Part shown: positions 10,170-17,942 of the stretch, in pieces | Layout: every line of letters starts with the position of its first letter | Numbering within the stretch: the stretch's first letter is position 1 | Assembly: GCA_031272145.1 (NCBI GenBank) | Contig: JAISUL010000027.1 | Coordinates: 1 to 49,228, forward strand | Length of the DNA stretch: 49,228 nucleotides | Direction of reading: 5' to 3' | Source: Synergistaceae bacterium | GTDB taxonomy: Bacteria; Synergistota; Synergistia; Synergistales; Aminobacteriaceae | Program-made: the position numbers and the translations under genes | The notes under the pieces: model-generated | Database searches by the model: none | What the model saw: only the letters and a program-made list of their open reading frames with translations | Told to the model about the DNA's origin: nothing

Positions 10170-10243
10170 TGGAGGCGGCACCCGGATTTGAACCGGGGGT
10201 GAAGGATTTGCAGTCCTCTGCCTTACCACTTGGCTATGCCGCC
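10170..10243 (-). tRNA. tRNA-Cys (GCA), CCA encoded
   Basis: On the minus strand a GGCGGCA/TGCCGCC acceptor stem, D-arm GCCAAGTGGTAAGGC, anticodon loop with GCA and T-arm with GGTTCAAATCC are all present. The discriminator is U, as expected for Cys, and CCA is encoded (10172-10170). A short partial copy of the 5' arm lies just upstream at about 10249-10260. Confidence 0.95.
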
Positions 10244-10275
10244 CCGCCTGGCTATACCGCCCACGGACGAAATAT

Positions 10276-10304
10276 ATTTTAATGATTTGGTCGTGTTTGT
10301 CAAG
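10276..10304 (-). promoter_or_regulatory. Promoter of tRNA-Cys
   Basis: TTGACA (10304-10299), 17-nt spacer, TAAAAT (10281-10276) on the minus strand, about 33 bp before the tRNA 5' end. Confidence 0.75.
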
Positions 10305-10315
10305 AGGGTAAGCCG

Positions 10316-10349
10316 AAAAAAATCGGAGAACGATTTCCATCGCCCTCCG
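10316..10349 (-). terminator. Terminator downstream of the ferredoxin gene
   Basis: On the minus strand CGGAG pairs with CTCCG (arms at 10349-10345 and 10328-10324), with an inner CGAT/ATCG pairing, followed by seven U at 10322-10316. Confidence 0.7.
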
Positions 10350-10350
10350 A

Positions 10351-10442
10351 TGAAGAACGGCCGCCGCCGTCCCCTGAAGAACGGCCGCCGCCGTCCCCGA
10401 ATAAGAACGACCGCCGCCCCCTGATGAGGACGGCCACCGCCC
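10351..10442. repeat. 24-bp tandem repeat in the ferredoxin 3' region
   Basis: Two identical 24-bp copies (10351-10374 and 10375-10398), rich in GCC/CGG triplets, followed by two degenerate copies up to about 10442. They lie between the ferredoxin stop and its terminator, so they are transcribed but untranslated. Confidence 0.8.
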
Positions 10443-10457
10443 TTGATGCCTCACGAG

Positions 10458-10631
10458 CTACTGGGAAATAGCCCCAACCGGACAAGTGGAAACGCAGCTG
10501 CCACACTCGATGCACGTGCCGCTGTCGACCATCGCCTTGCCATTCGAGACCTTTATGGCCTCCACGGGGCAGGCGCCCTCGCAGGATGAACAGCCCACGC
10601 ACTTGTCTTCGGAAACAAACGCCTTAGACAT
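10458..10631 (-). CDS. Small 2[4Fe-4S] ferredoxin
   Basis: The 57-residue soluble electron carrier has two CxxCxxCxxxCP motifs: Cys 11, 14, 17, 21 and Cys 40, 43, 46, 50. Each set donates to the two clusters in the interleaved clostridial fashion. Length and sequence are typical of bacterial-type 2[4Fe-4S] ferredoxins of fermentative anaerobes. The start is ATG 10631 with GAGGAGAT upstream; the frame opens six codons earlier at a TTG that lies on top of that ribosome-binding site. A TATAAT element lies upstream (about 10683-10688, minus strand). The redox partner is not indicated by neighbours. Confidence 0.94.
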   Translation of the reverse strand: MSKAFVSEDKCVGCSSCEGACPVEAIKVSNGKAMVDSGTCIECGSCVSTCPVGAISQ

Positions 10632-10826
10632 AAAAACATCTCCTCGCAATCGTGTAGTCCGTTCTTCGACCGGACGGGGGGATTATAGCACGGCGGGACT
10701 GCTAAGATATATAAATAGGAAGACAGGCGCGCTGGTTTTTCGGCGGCGCGACCGTGCGAGGCGGTGTGGCCGCGCGAGGCGGCACGACCGCGCGAAAAAG
10801 TCTGGGAAACTTCGGAGGGGACGGAA

Positions 10827-12206
10827 TTGACTTACGACGCGATCATTGTAGGGGCTGGGCCTGCTGGGATTTTTGCCGCGAGGGAGCTGGCCAGGCTTGG
10901 CAAGAAGGTGCTCATCGCCGACAAGGGCAAGCTGGTGAGCGAGAGGCGGTGCCCCATTCAGAGCGGGGCGGCGAGCAGCTGCGTGTACTGCCCGTCATGT
11001 GCGATAGTCTCAGGGTGGGGCGGGGCCGGGGCGGCCTCGGACGGCAAGCTGACCCTGACCACCGGCTTCGGCGGCAACCTTGAGGAGTACGTCGGCGACT
11101 CGCTGCTCCAGCTGATAGAGGAGGTCGACGAGGCGTTCGTGTACTTCGGGGCCGACGCGCGGGTCTACGAGGCGAAGGGCAGCGTCGCGCGGGAGACGAG
11201 GAGGCTCGGCGCTCAGGCCGGGCTCCGCGTGCTGCCGGCCCGCATAAGGCACATCGGCACGGACGCCTCGCGTCAGGTGCTGGAGAGGATGTACGATGCC
11301 CTGGCCCTGCGCTGCGAGGTGAGGATGAACTCCCCCGTCGAGGACGTCATCGTGGAGGACGGGGCGGCGGCCGGGGTGCGCTTCGGCGACGGGACTGAGG
11401 CACGGGCGCGGGCGGTCCTCGTGGCGCCGGGCCGCGAGGGGGCCTCGTGGCTTGAGAAGATCATAGGCCGCCTGAAGCTCCCCATCGCGTCCATGCCGGT
11501 GGACATAGGCGTCAGAGTCGAGGTGCCGGACAGCGTGTGCGAGGTTCTGACCCGCGAGTTCTACGAGGTCAAGTGCCTCTATAACACCCCGACCTTCGAC
11601 GACCGCTGCCGCACGTTCTGCATGAACCCGTCAGGCTTCGTCGTGTACGAGTACAACAACTCCCGCAGGCTGGCGACGGTCAACGGGCACAGCCTGAAGA
11701 CGAAGAAGTCCGAGAACACGAACTTCGCCGTGCTCGTGTCGAAGACGTTCACGCAGCCGTTCAACGACCCCATAGGCTACGCCACTCACATAGCCAAGCT
11801 GGCGAACATGCTGGCTGGGGGCGGCATACTGGTTCAGCGGCTCGCCGACCTGAGGGACGGACGGCGCTCGACCACGTCCCGGATCGACCGCGGCATGGTG
11901 AAGCCGACCGCCTCGGCCCAGCCCGGCGACCTGAGCCTGGTGCTGCCGCACCGCTACGTCACGGACATAGTGGAGTTCCTCGACGCCCTGGGGAGCATAA
12001 TGCCCGGGGTCAACCACGGGGACACCCTGCTCTACGGGGTGGAGATCAAGCTCTACTCGCTGCGCCTGGAGCTGACCAGCGGCATGTCCGTCCCGTCCGT
12101 CCCCCGCCTATGGATGGCCGGCGACGGAGCAGGGGTGAGCCGGGGGATAGTGCAGGCCGCAGCGAGCGGCATAGTCGCGGCGAGGAGCATAGCGGATGCG
12201 GCGTGA
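10827..12206 (+). CDS. FAD-dependent dehydrogenase (COG2509-like)
   Basis: The product has 459 residues from TTG 10827, behind GGAGGGG. IIVGAGPAGIFAARELARLG at the N-terminus is the FAD-binding Rossmann motif. It is followed by RCPIQSG and a Cys-rich CVYCPSC segment, then SGWGGAGAASDGKLTL, which is characteristic of the large uncharacterised FAD-dependent dehydrogenase family. The C-terminal RLWMAGDGAGVSRGIVQAA is the second FAD contact. Substrate is unknown for the family. The annotated frame could extend to 10764, but those codons lie in a GCG-rich imperfect repeat and have no ribosome-binding site. The Fic gene follows after a short gap and may be cotranscribed. Confidence 0.9.
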   Translation: MTYDAIIVGAGPAGIFAARELARLGKKVLIADKGKLVSERRCPIQSGAASSCVYCPSCAIVSGWGGAGAASDGKLTLTTGFGGNLEEYVGDSLLQLIEEVDEAFVYFGADARVYEAKGSVARETRRLGAQAGLRVLPARIRHIGTDASRQVLERMYDALALRCEVRMNSPVEDVIVEDGAAAGVRFGDGTEARARAVLVAPGREGASWLEKIIGRLKLPIASMPVDIGVRVEVPDSVCEVLTREFYEVKCLYNTPTFDDRCRTFCMNPSGFVVYEYNNSRRLATVNGHSLKTKKSENTNFAVLVSKTFTQPFNDPIGYATHIAKLANMLAGGGILVQRLADLRDGRRSTTSRIDRGMVKPTASAQPGDLSLVLPHRYVTDIVEFLDALGSIMPGVNHGDTLLYGVEIKLYSLRLELTSGMSVPSVPRLWMAGDGAGVSRGIVQAAASGIVAARSIADAA

Positions 12207-12230
12207 CCCGGACGAGGAGTGGAGAACGTC

Positions 12231-12806
12231 GTGAGGGCGTACAACTCGGTGGCGGAGGAGGTCGCCTCGTCCGGCGCGTGCCGGGCGGACTACGAGCGGC
12301 TGATGCTCGACAACCGGACGATATTGGAGGGGCTTAATCAAAAGGAAGGGGAGGAGCCTGGCAGCATCAGGACGTACTCGGTTCACGTCGGGCGCTACCG
12401 CGGTGCGCCGCCGGAGGACTGCGAGCACCTCCTGCGCAGGCTCTTCGACTGGCTCGGCGAGGACTGGGGACTGGGCAGGACTCACGCCGTCGCGGAGGGC
12501 ATCCTCAAGGCGCTCGTCGCGCACTTGTACATAACATGGATACACCCGTTCGGGGACGGCAACGGGCGCTCCGCGCGCATGACCGAGTTCCGGCTGCTCA
12601 TGGCGGCGGGCGTGCCGCTGAACGCGGCGCACCTGCTCACCACCCACTACAACGACACGAGGGACGAGTACTACGCGGCTCTTGAGGAGTCGTCCGCTCC
12701 GAGGGAGGGCAACCCCATGAGGTTCCTGTCCTACGCCGTCCAGGGCTTCGTGGACGAGCTCGACGCGCATGTCAGCTTCATTATGAAGGAGGCATGTACG
12801 AGCTGA
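12231..12806 (+). CDS. Fic-domain protein
   Basis: The product has 191 residues from GTG 12231 (GGAG six bases upstream); GTG 12219 is an alternative. HPFGDGNGRSAR is the complete Fic active-site signature HPFxxGNGRxxR, with the catalytic His and the phosphate-binding loop, so it is probably an active AMP- or NMP-transferase. In the N-terminal part, NRTILEGLN resembles the glutamate-containing inhibitory helix of Fic proteins with an intramolecular brake, but the Ser/Thr spacing is not canonical. No antitoxin gene is adjacent. The target is unknown. The gene closely follows the FAD dehydrogenase. Confidence 0.9.
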   Translation: MRAYNSVAEEVASSGACRADYERLMLDNRTILEGLNQKEGEEPGSIRTYSVHVGRYRGAPPEDCEHLLRRLFDWLGEDWGLGRTHAVAEGILKALVAHLYITWIHPFGDGNGRSARMTEFRLLMAAGVPLNAAHLLTTHYNDTRDEYYAALEESSAPREGNPMRFLSYAVQGFVDELDAHVSFIMKEACTS

Positions 12807-12902
12807 GGGCGTTTTTGCCGGTGCGCGGTTCATAGGGTGATCTTCCTGCTCTTTCGGCGAAAAGGGGCGAGCGTTTTTGCTCAGAGTGCGCGCGAATTGC
12901 GC

Positions 12903-12908
12903 TATAAT
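12903..12908 (+). promoter_or_regulatory. -10 element upstream of the glycogen operon
   Basis: TATAAT about 60 bp before the amidohydrolase start, in a 163-bp gap that otherwise holds no gene. No convincing -35 at 17 nt is seen. Confidence 0.45.
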
Positions 12909-12969
12909 CGAGTGGGAGTTTTTCCCTTACTTTATGCACAAAGCGGATTATTGAAAAGGGGACGCTCGC

Positions 12970-14643
12970 ATGAACAGCGGCGAAAGCGAAAATAGAGAAG
13001 GACAAACGCAAGGCCGCGGCGGTTTGCGCGGGGACTACGCCCTTGTGAATGGGCGCGTCCACACTCCGCTCGGCGTCGTCGACGCGCTGCGCGTTAAGGC
13101 GGGGCGCATCGCCGCGGTCGGGTCTAACCTGGACACGTCAGGCGCGCGCGAGGTCTTCGACCTCATGGGGAGGACGGTCTTCCCGGGCTTCACGGACTCG
13201 CACATGCACCTCATGTCGTGGCTCGAGTCGCTCGAGATCCTCGACCTGACTCCGTGCAGATCGATAAGCGGCCTGAGGGCCGCGCTGCGCGAGTACGCCG
13301 AGGCCAACCCGGACAAGGACTTCTACCGAGCCAGAGGGTGGAACGAGACCTCCTGGCCCGAGCACCGCAGGCCAACGCGGCATGACCTCGACGACATATT
13401 TCCCGACAAGCCGGTCGTGCTGATACGCGTGTGCGGGCACGTGGCGGTGCTGAACGGCGCCGCGATGCGCTTCTTCGGGCTGGGCGAGGCTGAGCCGGTG
13501 GAGGGCGGACTGGCCGAGCGCGACGAGCACGGCGAGCCGACCGGTGTCTTCGCCGAGAGGGCGCTCTCTCTTATATACGGCAGGCTGCCGCGCCCAAGCC
13601 TCGACGAGATGCGCGAGATGCTGAAAAAATACGGCCCGCTCGCCGCGAGCTTCGGCCTGACCCACGTGAACAGCGAGGACATGGGGCCGTTCCGAGCGGA
13701 CTTCCGGAAGCTGCTGGGGTTCTTCGCCGACGCGGCGCGCGACGGGACACTGCCGTTCCGCGTCAGGCACCAGCTCAACATGCCGAGGCAGGACGTTCTT
13801 CTGGACTTCCTTTCGGACGGCCTGAGGAGCGGCGACGGGGGCCCCATGTCTCAGGTAGGCCCGCTGAAGCTCGTGTGCGACGGGTCGCTCGGCGGGCACA
13901 CGGCGTCCCTGCTGGAGCCCTACTCGGACTCGCCAGACGGCGACAGGGGGATAGCCTCGTTCGAGCAGGAGGAGCTGAATCAGCTCGTCCGCATGGCGCA
14001 CACGTCCGGCATGCAGGTCGCCACTCACGCCATAGGCGACGGTGCGCTTGAGATGTGCCTGAACGCCATAGAGGCGGCGCAGGGCGTTGGCCGACCGATG
14101 CAGATGCGCCACCAGATAGTCCACGCGCAGATAGCGAACGACGCGCAGCTCGACCGTATGAAGCGTCTGCGCGTCGGGGCGATGGTGCAGCCTATGTTCG
14201 TGCCGTCCGACCGCGACATGGCCGTGGAGAGGCTCGGAAAGGAGAGGGCTGAGCGGAGCTACCGCTGGAAGACCATGATAAAAAAGGGTATCTTGACCTC
14301 AGGCGGCTCGGACGCGCCCATCGAAAGCCCGCGCCCGCTCTGGGGGATTCACGCGGCGGTGAACCGCCAGGCGCCGGGCGACGACAGGCGCGAGCCTTGG
14401 ATGCCGGCGGAACGCCTGACCATCGGGGAGGCCATCGCGATGTACACGTGGGCGGACGCGTGGCAGAGCGGCAACGAGCAGCGTAGGGGCGAGATAGCCG
14501 AGGGGCGCGACGCCGACCTCGTCATTCTGGACGATGACCCGTTCCTCGTTCCGCGGTCGGACATCTGGGCTATCGGCGTGGCTATGACGATATGCGGCGG
14601 GCGCGTGACTCACGCGTCGAGCTCGCTGTCAGGAGGCGTATGA
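12970..14643 (+). CDS. Amidohydrolase, YtcJ/AepA-like
   Basis: The 557-residue protein belongs to the amidohydrolase_3 family of metal-dependent TIM-barrel hydrolases. TDSHMHLMSW near residue 76 is the HxH metal site. RARGWNETSWPE, VTHAIGDGA-type (ATHAIGDGALEMCL) and SGGSDAPIESPRPLWGIHAA are family blocks containing further metal ligands, and the C-terminal EGRDADLVILDDDPF is the usual beta-sandwich end. The substrate of YtcJ-type enzymes is unknown. ATG 12970 has AAGGGG upstream. It is the first gene of a run that continues, with overlap, into malQ; why a YtcJ-like hydrolase should head a glycogen operon is not evident. Confidence 0.92.
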   Translation: MNSGESENREGQTQGRGGLRGDYALVNGRVHTPLGVVDALRVKAGRIAAVGSNLDTSGAREVFDLMGRTVFPGFTDSHMHLMSWLESLEILDLTPCRSISGLRAALREYAEANPDKDFYRARGWNETSWPEHRRPTRHDLDDIFPDKPVVLIRVCGHVAVLNGAAMRFFGLGEAEPVEGGLAERDEHGEPTGVFAERALSLIYGRLPRPSLDEMREMLKKYGPLAASFGLTHVNSEDMGPFRADFRKLLGFFADAARDGTLPFRVRHQLNMPRQDVLLDFLSDGLRSGDGGPMSQVGPLKLVCDGSLGGHTASLLEPYSDSPDGDRGIASFEQEELNQLVRMAHTSGMQVATHAIGDGALEMCLNAIEAAQGVGRPMQMRHQIVHAQIANDAQLDRMKRLRVGAMVQPMFVPSDRDMAVERLGKERAERSYRWKTMIKKGILTSGGSDAPIESPRPLWGIHAAVNRQAPGDDRREPWMPAERLTIGEAIAMYTWADAWQSGNEQRRGEIAEGRDADLVILDDDPFLVPRSDIWAIGVAMTICGGRVTHASSSLSGGV

Positions 14644-16169
14644 TGCGCAGAAGCGGGGTTTTGATGCCCATCTCTGCCCTACCGTCGAGGTACGGCATAG
14701 GAGACCTGGGGCCTGAGGCGGTCAAGTTCGCCGAGTTTTTGAAGAGCGCCGGCCAGTCCGTGTGGCAGGTTCTGCCCCTGACCACGGTCGACGGAGCCAG
14801 CGGGAACTCCCCCTACAGCCCTGCGTCGGCCTTCGCCGGGAACCCGCTCCTGATAAGCCCCGAGGCGCTGTTCTCGGCCGGGCTGCTGGAGAGGAGCGAC
14901 GTCGACAACGCCCCGGCCTTCCCGCGCGGACGGGTGGACTACGACCTCGTGAGGGAGTTCAGCGACGACGTCCTGCGGCGCGCATGGGCCAACTTCAAGG
15001 CGGCGGTGCGCAACGGGGGAGGCGCGATGAAGACGGACTACGACCTGTTCTTCTCGGCGAACCGCTATTGGCTGGAGCCTTGGAGCTTTTTCGCCGCCAT
15101 AAAAGAGAAACAGGGCGGCAAGAGCTGGGTCAAGTGGCCGGACGACCTCAAGTACCGCCGCAACGGGGCGCTGCACGCGGTATGGGAGAGGGACTCGGAC
15201 AGAGTGGAGTACCACAGGTTCGTCCAGTTTCTGTTCCACAGGCAGATGGCCGAGCTGCGCGAGTGCCTTGACCAGTTTGAGATAGAGCTGGTGGGCGACG
15301 TTCCTATATATATGACCCTCGACAGCGCCGACGTTTGGGCGAACCCCCAGCTGTTCGAGCTCGACGCGGACATGGCGCCCACGGCCTTGGCCGGGGTGCC
15401 GCCCGACTACTTCTCGAAGACGGGGCAGCTCTGGGGGAACCCGCTCTACAGGTGGAGCGCGATGGAGGCCGAGGGGTTCCGCTGGTGGATAAGCCGCCTG
15501 CGCCACATGCTGGCGTATTTCGACGTGCTGCGCCTCGACCACTTCCGTGGGCTGATAGGGTACTGGGCTGTGCCGGCGGGCGAGACCACGGCGGAGAAGG
15601 GCTGCTGGCGGGGCGTTCCTCATGAGCGGTTCTTCGAGCGGCTCTGCTGGGAGTTTCCGAATCACCCGTTCTGGGCTGAGAACCTCGGTATCTTGACCAA
15701 CGACATAGAGACGGCCCGCAGGGGCATGGGGCTCCCCGGCATGCTTATACTGCAGTTCGCGTTCGGCGATCCCTCTGCCAACCCCTACGCGCCGCACAAC
15801 CACACGCCGGACAACGTCGTCTACACCGGCACTCACGACAACAACACGACGCGGGGCTGGTTCGAGGAGGAGGCGGAGCCCAAGGAGGTGTCGAACCTCA
15901 TACTGTACTTGGGCAAGGAGGTCAACGCCGGCACGATATGCGACGACATGACGCGCATGGCCATGTCGTCGGTTGCGGACACCTGCGTCATACCGATGCA
16001 GGATCATCTGGCTTTGGGCGCCGAGTCGAGGACTAACGTTCCGTCGACGCCAAGCGGCAACTGGGAGTGGCGCATGACGCCGGGGCAGGCCACAAAGGTA
16101 ATGGCCTCGCGCCTCGCAGCGCTGACGAAGCTCTACGGACGCCTTCCGCCAGCGCGGATAAAGGCGTAA
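14643..16169 (+). CDS. malQ: 4-alpha-glucanotransferase (amylomaltase) MalQ
   Basis: GH77 disproportionating enzyme that transfers alpha-1,4-glucan segments. The 508-residue product starts at ATG 14643 (AGGAGG six bases upstream; the ATG directly before it is too close). The N-terminal SGVLMPISALPSRYGIGDLG is the family hallmark. GDVPIYM and the LDHFRGLIGYWAVP block contain barrel residues including the catalytic-region Asp; NLGILTNDIE holds the acid/base Glu-region and YTGTHDNNTTRGW the late conserved His-Asp. It shares one base with the preceding stop (TGATG), so translation is coupled. It acts with the phosphorylase encoded next to trim and recycle glucan. Confidence 0.96.
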   Translation: MRRSGVLMPISALPSRYGIGDLGPEAVKFAEFLKSAGQSVWQVLPLTTVDGASGNSPYSPASAFAGNPLLISPEALFSAGLLERSDVDNAPAFPRGRVDYDLVREFSDDVLRRAWANFKAAVRNGGGAMKTDYDLFFSANRYWLEPWSFFAAIKEKQGGKSWVKWPDDLKYRRNGALHAVWERDSDRVEYHRFVQFLFHRQMAELRECLDQFEIELVGDVPIYMTLDSADVWANPQLFELDADMAPTALAGVPPDYFSKTGQLWGNPLYRWSAMEAEGFRWWISRLRHMLAYFDVLRLDHFRGLIGYWAVPAGETTAEKGCWRGVPHERFFERLCWEFPNHPFWAENLGILTNDIETARRGMGLPGMLILQFAFGDPSANPYAPHNHTPDNVVYTGTHDNNTTRGWFEEEAEPKEVSNLILYLGKEVNAGTICDDMTRMAMSSVADTCVIPMQDHLALGAESRTNVPSTPSGNWEWRMTPGQATKVMASRLAALTKLYGRLPPARIKA

Positions 16170-16184
16170 AAGGGGATGGCAGTG

Positions 16185-17933
16185 ATGATACAAAGGCTTC
16201 ACAAAAGCGATCTCGGGCACTCTCTGAGAAGTCTTATGGAGAACGACCCGGCTTTCAGGCCGATAGCCTATTTTTCGATGGAGGTCGGCCTGAAGGAGTC
16301 CATACCGACGTACTCGGGCGGTCTGGGCATTCTCGCTGGCGACATCTTGAAGAGCGCGGCGGACCTGGGCGTTCCGATGGCGGGGGTTACGCTGCTCTAC
16401 CGCAAGGGGTACTTCGAGCAGGAGTTCAACTCCGACGACTGGCAGAAGGAAAAACCGTCGCAGTGGGACCCGGCGCACGAGCTCACGCTGCTTCCGAACC
16501 GAGTCTCGGTGGTGCTCCAGGGGCGCGAGATACAGATAGGGGTTTGGGTGTACGAGATCGTTGGGTCGAGCGGCTACCCGCTGCCCGTGTACTTTTTGGA
16601 CACGGACATCGAGGGCAACCACCCGGACGACCGCAAGCTGTGCTGGTACCTCTACGGCGGGGACAACACGTACCGCCTCTGCCAGGAGTTCATACTCGGG
16701 GTCGGAGGCCTGAGGATACTCCGCGACATGGGCTACATGAACATCGAGACGTTCCACCTGAACGAGGGACACGCCGGTTTCCTGACCCTTGACCTGATGC
16801 GCGAGCAGGGCTACTACGCCCCGGACAAGATCAGGGAGCAGGTGGTGTTCACGACTCATACGCCTGTGCCGGCTGGGTTTGACTACTTCGACTTCGGCCT
16901 GATACAGCGGGTCTTTCCGCCCGACGCCCTCGCGACCATAAAGCGCATGATGCCCGACGCGCGCGGCGTGTCGATGGTGGACTTCGGCCTCCACTACAGC
17001 TGCTACATAAACGGCGTCTCCAAGAAGCACGCCGAGGTCAGCAACGCGATGTTCAAGATCGACACGGTCGACTGGGTCACGAACGGCGTCCACGCCGACA
17101 CGTGGGTTAGCTCCGGCATGAGGAAGCTCTACAACAAGCACATACCAGGCTGGGACGAGGACCCAGGGCGGCTGGTTCAGGCTCTGACGATTCCAAAGAA
17201 GGACCTGTGGACGGCGCATCAGGCGTCCAAGCTGCGCCTTTTCGCGCGGGTACTGGAAAGCGCCGGCAAGCAGCTCGACCAGGACGTGCTGACCCTTGGA
17301 TTTGCCCGCCGCGCCGCGATGTACAAGAGGGCGGAGCTGCTGTTCTCGGACGTGAAGAGGTTCGTCGAGGTCGTGGGCGACCACAAGATTCAGCTGATCT
17401 TCGCCGGCAAGGCCCACCCCAACGACGACGGCGGCAAAGGGGTACTCCAGAGGATACGCAAGACGGCCAAGGAGCTAGAGGACAAGGTCACTATTGTGTT
17501 CCTCGATAACTACAACATGGAGATAGCGGCTCTGCTGACTCAGGGCGTTGACCTGTGGCTCAACACGCCGCAGCGCCCCCGCGAGGCCAGCGGCACCAGC
17601 GGTATGAAGTGCACCATGAACGGCATAATGAACTTCTCCGTTCTTGACGGTTGGTGGATCGAGGGGTGGATCGAGGACGTGACAGGCTGGTCTATAGGGC
17701 CTGAGCCGAGCGTCGCCGACGACCTGGGGCAGGGCTACGACGAGTCACGGGACGCGGTCGACCTGTACGACAAACTGGAGAAGAAGGTCATCCCCACCTA
17801 CTACCACAACCACGACAAGTGGGTGGACATGATGCGCCACACCATCGCCCTCAACGCCTCTTTTTTCAATACGCACCGCGTGGTCAAGGAGTACGCCTCG
17901 AAGGCGTACTCGATAGACTTCCGGGGAATGTAG
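16185..17933 (+). CDS. glgP: Alpha-glucan (glycogen) phosphorylase, short GT35 form
   Basis: Releases glucose-1-phosphate from alpha-glucans using PLP. About 582 residues, the short form found in Thermotoga-like and other anaerobic bacteria, lacking much of the N-terminal regulatory part of long GlgP. YFSMEVGLKESIPTYSGGLG is the N-terminal signature, LNEGHAGF and TTHTPVPAGFD follow, and EASGTSGMKCTMNG near residue 490 contains the PLP-linked Lys. ATG 16185 has AAGGGG nine bases upstream; ATG 16176 abuts that site and is less likely. It lies 6-15 bp after malQ and 9 bp before glgA, so degradation and synthesis genes are cotranscribed. Confidence 0.94.
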   Translation: MIQRLHKSDLGHSLRSLMENDPAFRPIAYFSMEVGLKESIPTYSGGLGILAGDILKSAADLGVPMAGVTLLYRKGYFEQEFNSDDWQKEKPSQWDPAHELTLLPNRVSVVLQGREIQIGVWVYEIVGSSGYPLPVYFLDTDIEGNHPDDRKLCWYLYGGDNTYRLCQEFILGVGGLRILRDMGYMNIETFHLNEGHAGFLTLDLMREQGYYAPDKIREQVVFTTHTPVPAGFDYFDFGLIQRVFPPDALATIKRMMPDARGVSMVDFGLHYSCYINGVSKKHAEVSNAMFKIDTVDWVTNGVHADTWVSSGMRKLYNKHIPGWDEDPGRLVQALTIPKKDLWTAHQASKLRLFARVLESAGKQLDQDVLTLGFARRAAMYKRAELLFSDVKRFVEVVGDHKIQLIFAGKAHPNDDGGKGVLQRIRKTAKELEDKVTIVFLDNYNMEIAALLTQGVDLWLNTPQRPREASGTSGMKCTMNGIMNFSVLDGWWIEGWIEDVTGWSIGPEPSVADDLGQGYDESRDAVDLYDKLEKKVIPTYYHNHDKWVDMMRHTIALNASFFNTHRVVKEYASKAYSIDFRGM

Positions 17934-17942
17934 GGAGCGGTT

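Noticed and set aside
10351-10442. CRISPR array
   Set aside because: The 24-bp units are contiguous without spacers, and no cas genes are present in the window.
10741-10800. GCG-rich imperfect repeat before the FAD dehydrogenase as coding sequence
   Set aside because: The predicted Arg/Ala-rich extension lacks a ribosome-binding site, while TTG 10827 has GGAGGGG and begins the Rossmann motif at the expected distance.
14679-17417. 912-codon open frame on the minus strand opposite malQ and the phosphorylase gene
   Set aside because: It mirrors codon structure of two well-identified plus-strand enzymes in high-GC DNA, and its translation shows no domain.
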